Assembly (NCBI GenBank): GCA_030731685.1
Contig: JANQTO010000344.1
Coordinates: forward strand, 1-13,379
DNA from: Nonlabens sp.
GTDB taxonomy: Bacteria > Bacteroidota > Bacteroidia > Flavobacteriales > Flavobacteriaceae
Reading direction: 5' to 3'
Length of the DNA: 13,379 nucleotides
This document shows, in pieces, positions 8,100 to 13,379 of the stretch (position 1 is the stretch's first letter; each line of letters begins with the position of its first letter). The position numbers and the translations under genes are program-made. Under the pieces are notes generated by a model. That model searched no databases. It was not told the origin of the DNA and saw only the letters and a list, made by a program, of their open reading frames with translations.

Positions 8100-8129
8100 A
8101 AAGCCCCTATCCAAAAGAACAGAGGCTTT
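8100..8129 (-). terminator. Rho-independent terminator closing the bamD-to-fabI cluster
   Basis: Read on the minus strand, AAAGCCTCTG pairs with TAGGGGCTTT (10 bp, two wobble pairs) around a ten-base loop. A run rich in T follows (complement of 8093-8100). It lies about 20 bases past the fabI stop codon. Confidence 0.8.
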
Positions 8130-8149
8130 AATCAATGAACGAAATCGTG

Positions 8150-8956
8150 TTAGAATTTCTCTATAACTTCCTGACTCACACCGGTGTTTGAGAAACCACC
8201 GTCGTGAAATAAATTTTGCATCGTCACCTTTTTTGTGTAGTCCGAAAACAATGTCACGGTGTACTCTGCACAATCTTGAGCAGTAGCATTTCCTAGTGGG
8301 CTCATCTTTTCGGCATAGTTAATAAAGCCGTCAAAACCTTTGACCCCACTACCAGCTGTGGTAGGTGTAGGCGATTGCGAGATGGTATTAACACGTACTT
8401 TTTTATCCTTTCCAAAGAAGTAACCAAAGCTTCGAGCAATACTTTCTAAGTAAGCCTTATTGTCAGCCATGTCGTTATAGTCTGGAAAGGTACGTTGCGC
8501 CGCCATATAGGTAAGCGCTACGATACTGCCCCATTCTTGCATGGCATCATGCTTATATAATGTTTGCATGACCTTGTGAAAAGATACAGCACTAACGTCC
8601 CAACCTTTTTCGGTATAGTTATAATTTTGGTCAGTATATGCATTTCCTTTACGTACGTTTACTGACATACCAATAGAATGCAGCACAAAGTCAAGTTTAC
8701 CGCCTAAAATCTCTACAGACTTCGTAACTAGGTTTTCTAAATCCTCGATACTTGTAGCATCTGCAGGAATTATTTCACTACCAGTTGCTTTTGCAAGTTC
8801 TGCAATTTGCCCCATGCGCATAGCGACGGGAGCGTTTGTTAAAACAAATGTTGCTCCTTCTTCATGAGCAAGTTGAGCGGTTTTCCAAGCGATTGAATTT
8901 TCATCGAGTGCGCCAAAAATGATTCCGCGTTTTCCTTTTAGTAAGTTGTATGACAT
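8150..8956 (-). CDS. fabI: Enoyl-[acyl-carrier-protein] reductase (NADH)
   Basis: FabI reduces trans-2-enoyl-ACP to acyl-ACP with NAD(P)H, the last step of each round of type II fatty-acid elongation in the cytoplasm. The 268-residue length is normal for the family. The SDR-type fold is visible: a Gly-rich nucleotide motif with SIAW at 15-24, LHSIGMS at 92-98, Tyr150 in ALTYMAAQR (counterpart of E. coli Tyr146), and the catalytic Tyr160 and Lys167 in YNDMADNK, spaced as in the family Y-x6-K motif. SPTPTTAGSGVKGF (195-208) is the substrate-loop region and departs from the proteobacterial sequence SAGPIRTLAASGI. The ATG follows TAAGGAT, the closest thing to a ribosome binding site in the cluster. 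It is the last gene before the terminator, 31 bases after recN. Confidence 0.95.
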   Translation of the reverse strand: MSYNLLKGKRGIIFGALDENSIAWKTAQLAHEEGATFVLTNAPVAMRMGQIAELAKATGSEIIPADATSIEDLENLVTKSVEILGGKLDFVLHSIGMSVNVRKGNAYTDQNYNYTEKGWDVSAVSFHKVMQTLYKHDAMQEWGSIVALTYMAAQRTFPDYNDMADNKAYLESIARSFGYFFGKDKKVRVNTISQSPTPTTAGSGVKGFDGFINYAEKMSPLGNATAQDCAEYTVTLFSDYTKKVTMQNLFHDGGFSNTGVSQEVIEKF

Positions 8957-8987
8957 ATCCTTAAGTTAGTTAGGCAAATATAAATAG

Positions 8988-10667
8988 TTATTTGAGTAAT
9001 TCACGGGCATTTTCTCTTGCTGCGTCTGAAACTGTTCCACCGCTGAGCATTTGAGCAAGCTCCTCTACCCTATCCACGCTGTTTAAAAGCTGTATTTGAG
9101 AAACCGTACGGTCGTCTACAATTTTCTTCTTTACAAATAGATGATCTGTTCCGGCTGCTGCTATTTGTGGTAAGTGCGTTATAGCAATTACTTGCATGGA
9201 CCGCGACATTTGGGTCATTATTGTGGCCATTTTACTGGCTATACTGCCGCTCACACCCGTATCTATTTCGTCAAAAATAATCGTAGGTAGCCGCATGCAG
9301 CGCGATAGCAGTGATTTTATGGCAAGCATTAATCGCGAGAGTTCACCACCAGAAGCTGCTTTATCCAGTGCCTGCAACATTGTTCCTTTATTTGCCGTAA
9401 ATCTGAATGAAACTGACTCTATACCGGTTGCAATAAAAGTTGTTGCTGGCTCAAGGTGTAATTTAAATTGAGCATCTGGCATACCTAACGCGTGTACTGT
9501 ATCTAGAATTTCTTGTTCAAAAGCTGGTGCGTGCGCAACTCTCATCTTATGAATTTCGTCACCTAGGTTTACTAGTTCTTTAGAAACTGTTTCTAGCTGT
9601 GCTTGAAGGTTTTTTAATTTTTTACTTAAACCTTGGGTGCTTAATACTTTGCCTGCAAGTTCATCTCTGTAGCTTATGAGCTCCTGAACGTTAGTCAAGT
9701 GATGCTTCCGTAAAAGATTTTCTATAGTAGCAATTACATTATTGACCGTTTCCAGTCGCTCTGGGTCTGCTTCTATATTTTCGGCCTGGGTGGCAATATC
9801 TATCTGCAAGTCTTCTAATTCAATAAGAACGCTCGTTGTACGTTCTGCCAAGCTTGCATAGTGCGCGGCGTAGGCACTTACCTGTTGTAAACGCTTTTGA
9901 GATATGCGTAACTGGTCTATAATACCAGACTCCTCAAGAATTAGTAACTCATTTGCTTCATTAAGCGCAAGTGCTATAGACTCTACATTACTAAGCTGTA
10001 TGCTTTCCTCTTCTAAAACAGGCAAATCTATTTTATCTAGTTGCACAGCTTCAAGCTCTTCTAGTAGAAAAGTATTATACTCATATTCTTTTATCAGTGT
10101 CGCCTCTTGCTTTTTGAGCTCGTCTATTTCTTTGAGAAGTTTTGTATGCGCATTTAAAGCAGCAGCATATTCTGCTAATATTGTAGAAGCTGGTCTGTTT
10201 TCATTTTTAGTTTGCTCTACAAGGTATGCATTTATAACATTCACTTGAAAATCGTCACCGCTTAGTTGCGTTGTCTGGTGTTGTGAATGTATGTCTACCA
10301 GGTAGTTCCCTAAGGAGTTAAGCTGGTTCAACGTTACTGGAGAATCATTTACAAAGGCCCTGCTTTTTCCAGAAGGCAAAATCTCTCTACGCACTATAGT
10401 TTGTGGATCAAAGTCAAGGTATAAATCTTCAAACAACGACTCTAGTCCACTATTTTGTAAATTAAAATGCGTCTCAACAACACATTTACGCGTAGTATCA
10501 CGCACAGCACTTAAGTCTGCACGGTTACCCAACACAAGACCTAGAGCACCTAATAGTATAGATTTACCTGCACCCGTTTCTCCAGTAATGGTGGTAAGAC
10601 CTGCCTGTAGCTTCAAGTCTAGCGCATCTATGAGCGCAAAATTTTCAATGTGTATAGCCGTAAGCAA
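8988..10667 (-). CDS. recN: DNA repair protein RecN (SMC-like ATPase), TTG start
   Basis: RecN is a cytoplasmic SMC/ABC-type ATPase that acts at double-strand breaks in recombinational repair. At 559 residues it matches the E. coli length (553). Walker A GETGAGKS is at 29-36, a helical coiled-coil region rich in Leu, Glu and Lys spans about 160-380, the ABC signature ASGGELSR is at 438-445, and Walker B with the D-loop (PTIIFDEIDTGVSG) at 461-474. A His switch lies in AITHLPQIA (495-503). The start is TTG at 10667: the reading MLTAIHIENFALID matches the family N-terminus, and an in-frame TAA sits six codons upstream with no ATG or GTG between. The upstream 87-base gap may hold an internal promoter, but none is convincing. 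Confidence 0.95.
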   Translation of the reverse strand: MLTAIHIENFALIDALDLKLQAGLTTITGETGAGKSILLGALGLVLGNRADLSAVRDTTRKCVVETHFNLQNSGLESLFEDLYLDFDPQTIVRREILPSGKSRAFVNDSPVTLNQLNSLGNYLVDIHSQHQTTQLSGDDFQVNVINAYLVEQTKNENRPASTILAEYAAALNAHTKLLKEIDELKKQEATLIKEYEYNTFLLEELEAVQLDKIDLPVLEEESIQLSNVESIALALNEANELLILEESGIIDQLRISQKRLQQVSAYAAHYASLAERTTSVLIELEDLQIDIATQAENIEADPERLETVNNVIATIENLLRKHHLTNVQELISYRDELAGKVLSTQGLSKKLKNLQAQLETVSKELVNLGDEIHKMRVAHAPAFEQEILDTVHALGMPDAQFKLHLEPATTFIATGIESVSFRFTANKGTMLQALDKAASGGELSRLMLAIKSLLSRCMRLPTIIFDEIDTGVSGSIASKMATIMTQMSRSMQVIAITHLPQIAAAGTDHLFVKKKIVDDRTVSQIQLLNSVDRVEELAQMLSGGTVSDAARENARELLK

Positions 10668-10754
10668 CTGGTATATTGAAGTTTAAGTGATTACAGAACT
10701 TTCCCGCCTGTGGGCATGAAATTAGTTAAAATCTACAGGCCACACAACCGCTTT

Positions 10755-11660
10755 TTACTGAATTGTACGCCAACTAGAAGACTGGTTAGGAGCAAGTTTT
10801 TGAAGAGTCCCTTTGAGGTCTCTTACATCCATCGCTGGTCCACCTGAAAAAATATTAGAAATCTCTGGTGCTTTAGCATCAAAGAAGATTCGTTGTAACA
10901 AACTATTAGGTCTGCGGCTGTGAAGTGCCTCAAAAAGTTGTATTTGATTTTTTATTTCGGTCTTTGCTTTTTTTGAATCATCTGCAAAAACGTCCATTCC
11001 TTTTAGATGGTAAGCGTACATAACGTCACGATACTCTTTATAGGTTTCAGAAAGCATATCATCATTAAGTCTAAATCTTGAAATTAAACCATCACTAGGT
11101 TTCCAGCCTTCTATTTGCGAACCTTGAGCAAGATTCACAATGCGCTGTGCCTCTTCATGAGATTTCTGTCCACCTCTTAAAGCAAACGTATCACCGTCAA
11201 CCCCTAACATAGTATAGGCATAGAAAGATAATAGCGATATAAGATTATTCTCGTACTGATTGCCGTTATAGAACAATGGAGCAAACTCTACATACTCAAA
11301 TGCTATTTGTTCATCCTTATAATTAAACACCGGTGAAGAATAACCAGCGTTAAAAACAGGCCTGGACATAGACACCTGTAGGTTACCTTTAAACCTATCA
11401 TTGTTATATTCAGTCACGACGAAAACCACAGAGCAATTAATACGCTCTTTTTTATCATATTCCAGATTTGTCCACTTCGTATTATTAAAGAAATCCTGAA
11501 CAGAATTTTGCAGCGTCTTGAAAATTTGCTGGTCAGGCTGCGCGATACCTTGGGTGTTAATTTGCACAACAGCATTAAATTCTTGAGCCATCATTGCTTG
11601 TGAGCAAACGAAAAGAAACAAAAGAACTAGATGCTTACTTGATTTTTTCAATAATTTCAT
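10755..11660 (-). CDS. porD: Exported DUF4835 family protein, probable T9SS component PorD
   Basis: Length 301 residues, with a signal peptide at 1-26 (KLLKKSSKH, a hydrophobic stretch, then AMMAQ). The mature protein starts EFNAVVQINTQG and contains DFFNNTKWTNLEYDKKERI and the conserved stretch SYYAYT-like LLSFYAYTMLG around residues 142-152, which I recognise as DUF4835. Members are common in Bacteroidota and, as I recall, are now often named PorD of the type IX secretion system; its exact step is not established from the sequence. No transmembrane helix is visible beyond the signal, and the signal peptide lacks a lipobox Cys, so a periplasmic location is likely. The ATG lies inside the end of coaBC (26-base overlap), implying translational coupling. 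The presence of a T9SS client in the same window fits but does not prove the assignment. Confidence 0.8.
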   Translation of the reverse strand: MKLLKKSSKHLVLLFLFVCSQAMMAQEFNAVVQINTQGIAQPDQQIFKTLQNSVQDFFNNTKWTNLEYDKKERINCSVVFVVTEYNNDRFKGNLQVSMSRPVFNAGYSSPVFNYKDEQIAFEYVEFAPLFYNGNQYENNLISLLSFYAYTMLGVDGDTFALRGGQKSHEEAQRIVNLAQGSQIEGWKPSDGLISRFRLNDDMLSETYKEYRDVMYAYHLKGMDVFADDSKKAKTEIKNQIQLFEALHSRRPNSLLQRIFFDAKAPEISNIFSGGPAMDVRDLKGTLQKLAPNQSSSWRTIQ

Positions 11661-12843
11661 TTAAAATATCTTTTGCTACGAGCTGCTTTGATTTAGTTTC
11701 ATAAACAGTCGTTTGTTTTTTTCTATCTATAATAGTCACTTTATTCGTGTCCTTGCCGAATCCTGCACCTTTGTCTCTTGTAGAATTTAATACAAGTAAA
11801 TCGCAGTTTTTCTTTTCCGCTTTCGCGAAAGCGTGTTCCAACTCATTCTCTGTCTCCAAAGCAAATCCTACTAAAAACGGTCGCTTTTTAAGTGCACCAA
11901 CGCTCGCAAGAATATCTGGATTTTTAACCAATTCTATGGTTAACGTAGAATCTTTCTTTTTTATTTTCTGGTCAGCGACACTTTGTGGTCTGTAGTCTGC
12001 AACGGCAGCACTAAAGATAGCAATATCTACCTTATCTACGTGGTTAAAAACTTGGTCGTACATCTGTTGGGCAGTCATTACGTTTGTGCGAGAAATGTTG
12101 CTATGAACTGCTTCTACATGGCTAGGCCCTATAATTAAAGTTACCAGAGCACCTAGTTGCGCAGCTTCTAACGCCAGCGCTGCTCCCATTTTACCGCTAC
12201 TATGATTTCCTATAAATCGTACTGGATCAATAGGTTCATACGTAGGACCCGCAGTAATGAGCACACGCTTGCCTTTAAGTGGCAACTGCTTTTCAATATC
12301 TTCTTCTATAAATGATAGAATCTCTTCAGGCTCTGCCATGCGGCCTTTACCGCTCAGTCCACTTGCAAGCTCGCCATCACCAGCCGGAATAATAATATTA
12401 CCGTATGAGCTAAGTTTCTCAAAACTATGTTGTGTGGACGGATGCTTGTACATGTCTAAGTCCATAGCTGGCGCTATGTAGACCGGACATTTTGCACTGC
12501 AATAAACCGCAAGCAATAGATTGTCTATGCCACCGGTAACCATTTTACTCATGGTGTTTGCCGTGGCAGGAGCTATAATCATTAAGTCGCCCCATAGACC
12601 AAGCTCTACATGGTTGTTCCAAACACCTGTAGTATCGCCTTCTTCTGTAAAAAGATGATGTACTGGGTTTTTAGAAAGTGTGGCAAGGGTTAACGGAGTA
12701 ACAAACTCAAGCGCTGCCGGAGTCATTATGACCTTAACAGCTGCGCCCGCTTTTACAAGCAGGCGCACGAGTATAGAACTTTTATAAGCAGCAATACCAC
12801 CAGTAACTCCTAGTATAATATTTTTACCGCTTAAGACAGACAT
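11635..12843 (-). CDS. coaBC: Bifunctional phosphopantothenoylcysteine decarboxylase / phosphopantothenate-cysteine ligase
   Basis: CoaB joins cysteine to 4'-phosphopantothenate and CoaC decarboxylates the product to 4'-phosphopantetheine, two steps of coenzyme A synthesis. At 402 residues it is a normal fusion. The CoaC half (1-185) has the FMN-binding GVTGGIAAYKS at 12-22, catalytic His78 in NHVEL, APAMDLDMY at 124-132, and ASGLSGKGRM at 160-169. The CoaB half (190-402) has ITAGPTYEPIDPVRFIGNHSSGKMG at 196-220 (split motif: ITAGPT, DPVRF, NHSSGKMG), AAVADYRP, KIKKK and LVKNPDIL. Two CoaC catalytic positions are unusual: Asp128 replaces the Asn of PxMNxxM, and Ser161 replaces the active-site Cys known as Cys158 in E. 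coli. A genomic palindrome is translated as AFAKA within residues 337-342. It starts three bases after rpoZ ends and overlaps the next gene. Confidence 0.95.
   Translation of the reverse strand: MSVLSGKNIILGVTGGIAAYKSSILVRLLVKAGAAVKVIMTPAALEFVTPLTLATLSKNPVHHLFTEEGDTTGVWNNHVELGLWGDLMIIAPATANTMSKMVTGGIDNLLLAVYCSAKCPVYIAPAMDLDMYKHPSTQHSFEKLSSYGNIIIPAGDGELASGLSGKGRMAEPEEILSFIEEDIEKQLPLKGKRVLITAGPTYEPIDPVRFIGNHSSGKMGAALALEAAQLGALVTLIIGPSHVEAVHSNISRTNVMTAQQMYDQVFNHVDKVDIAIFSAAVADYRPQSVADQKIKKKDSTLTIELVKNPDILASVGALKKRPFLVGFALETENELEHAFAKAEKKNCDLLVLNSTRDKGAGFGKDTNKVTIIDRKKQTTVYETKSKQLVAKDILNEIIEKIK
11818..11833. repeat. 16-bp palindrome CGCTTTCGCGAAAGCG, copy 3, inside coaBC
   Basis: The same 16-mer as at 2806 and 8077, here in frame within coaBC. 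It encodes parts of His337 and Ala338-Phe339-Ala340-Lys341-Ala342 in the CoaB half, between the conserved GFALETE block and the CDLLVLN strand. This is a helical, variable stretch where a short insertion or replacement would be tolerated. Confidence 0.9.
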
Positions 12844-12846
12844 TGT

Positions 12847-13170
12847 TTATTTAGTATCTCCTGTGTTACGGAAATAGATTTTACCTTTCATCCACTCATC
12901 TACAGCGATAGAGTGTGGCTTAGGTAAACGCTCGTAGTATTTAGAAACTTCTATTTGCTCTTTATTTTCAAATACCTCTTCAAGAGAATCGTTGTAAGTA
13001 GCAAATTCTTCTAACTTCTCGGTCAATTCTTCTTTAACGTCAGAATTTATTTGCTCTGCGCGCTTAGCAATAATGGATATCGCTTCGTACATATTACCAG
13101 TAGGCGCAGTTAATGCATCTCTATTATATGTAATTGTGGTATTAGGTGCTTTAAGATTTTTAGTATCCAT
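12847..13170 (-). CDS. rpoZ: DNA-directed RNA polymerase subunit omega, Bacteroidota type
   Basis: Omega is the small RNA polymerase subunit that helps fold and retain the beta-prime subunit. The 107-residue protein carries the core motif NMYEAISIIAKRAEQIN (26-42), matching the omega pattern of an acidic helix followed by a conserved (A/G)xRAxQI. An acidic helical segment (45-75) and a C-terminal tail WMKGKIYFRNTG follow, typical of the divergent Bacteroidota version, which is easily missed by searches with the E. coli sequence. ATG lies seven bases after the bamD stop, and the gene ends three bases before coaBC, so co-transcription is near certain. No Shine-Dalgarno sequence is visible. Confidence 0.88.
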   Translation of the reverse strand: MDTKNLKAPNTTITYNRDALTAPTGNMYEAISIIAKRAEQINSDVKEELTEKLEEFATYNDSLEEVFENKEQIEVSKYYERLPKPHSIAVDEWMKGKIYFRNTGDTK

Positions 13171-13177
13171 TGTGTGA

Positions 13178-13379
13178 TTATTGTTCTTGATTATCGTTTT
13201 GTGTAGTTTCTGGAATAAATTCTAGTTTGTAGTTTTTAATCTTTTCCATTATTTCGTCAGCTTTCTCTCTATACTCGCTGTTTGGAAACCGTCTAACAAA
13301 GGTTTCATAATATTTTTTTGCAATCTCTAAACGTTCAGATTGAACGGTATAAATACTTTTATCAGCATAGCCGTACTCC
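13178..13379 (-). CDS. bamD: C-terminal end of outer-membrane assembly lipoprotein BamD (partial)
   Basis: Only the last 66 residues are in the window, read from the right edge to TAA at 13178-13180; this fragment is too short to be found by length alone. It contains YADKSIYTVQSERLEIAKKYY and ETFVRRFPNSEYREKADEI, a TPR-like helix pair matching the end of BamD, where SVYSVQEER- and FVRRYPNS-like motifs recur in Bacteroidota homologs. BamD is a periplasm-facing outer-membrane lipoprotein of the BAM complex that folds beta-barrel proteins. The tail is hydrophilic (TTQNDNQEQ). Placement directly before rpoZ is typical of the family context. The promoter of the cluster lies outside the window. Confidence 0.85.
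   Translation of the reverse strand, partial: EYGYADKSIYTVQSERLEIAKKYYETFVRRFPNSEYREKADEIMEKIKNYKLEFIPETTQNDNQEQ

Noticed and set aside
8034..8273. 79-codon minus-strand reading frame across the end of fabI and the palindrome
   Set aside because: It overlaps fabI in another frame, runs through the terminator and palindrome, and has no recognisable domain; its SLSRKR stretch is simply one translated frame of the palindrome.
9904..10248. Ser-rich 114-codon plus-strand frame (also 9196-9471, 11747-11995, 12257-12481)
   Set aside because: These lie antisense to recN or coaBC; the composition mirrors the coiled-coil codons on the other strand and no start signal is visible.
10706..10740. Inverted repeat GCCTGT / ACAGGC between the DUF4835 gene and recN
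   Set aside because: Only six pairs on the transcribed strand with a 23-base loop and no T-tract, so it is not a credible terminator; it could be a weak dyad but the evidence is too thin to list.

Overview
The window is a piece of a Bacteroidota chromosome, most likely from a member of the Flavobacteriaceae. The evidence is low G+C, a type IX secretion (T9SS) type A sorting domain, two giant mosaic proteins built from fibronectin type III (Fn3) and cleaved-adhesin/MAM-like domains, a Bacteroidota-type RNA polymerase omega subunit, a DUF4835 protein beside coaBC and recN, almost no Shine-Dalgarno sequences, and promoter candidates of the TTG / TAnnTTTG type. The palindrome CGCTTTCGCGAAAGCG occurs three times. 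The genus cannot be fixed from this sequence alone. Every gene reads on the minus strand, so transcription runs from the right end to the left end.

Right half (8150-13379): a compact housekeeping cluster in the order bamD (C-terminal end only), rpoZ, coaBC, DUF4835/porD, recN, fabI. Gaps are 7 and 3 bases for the first two junctions, followed by a 26-base overlap, then 87 and 31 bases. This looks like one operon, with a possible internal promoter before recN. It combines outer-membrane protein assembly, the transcription machinery, coenzyme A synthesis, a probable T9SS accessory protein, DNA repair and fatty-acid synthesis. A stem-loop terminator at 8100-8129 closes it.

Left half (1-7990): two large exported proteins lie in tandem. 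The upstream one (1688 residues, 2924-7990) is complete: signal peptide, a conserved N-terminal domain, seven Fn3 domains, one CUB domain, four cleaved-adhesin/MAM-like domains and a T9SS sorting tail. The downstream one (at least 879 residues) runs off the left edge. The two share a colinear N-terminal region of about 400 residues and then diverge, so they are duplicated paralogs. Each has its own promoter candidate, and a strong terminator (2871-2902) separates them. The likely role is a cell-surface or secreted adhesin-like function; no catalytic domain is visible in either.

Points worth a second look: the palindrome, one copy of which is translated inside coaBC while two others bracket the 5-kb adhesin gene; the CoaC active site, which has Asp and Ser where the E. 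coli enzyme has catalytic Asn and Cys; the shared N-terminal domain of the two surface proteins; and the mosaic duplication inside the larger one. No RNA gene, insertion sequence, CRISPR array or phage element was seen.
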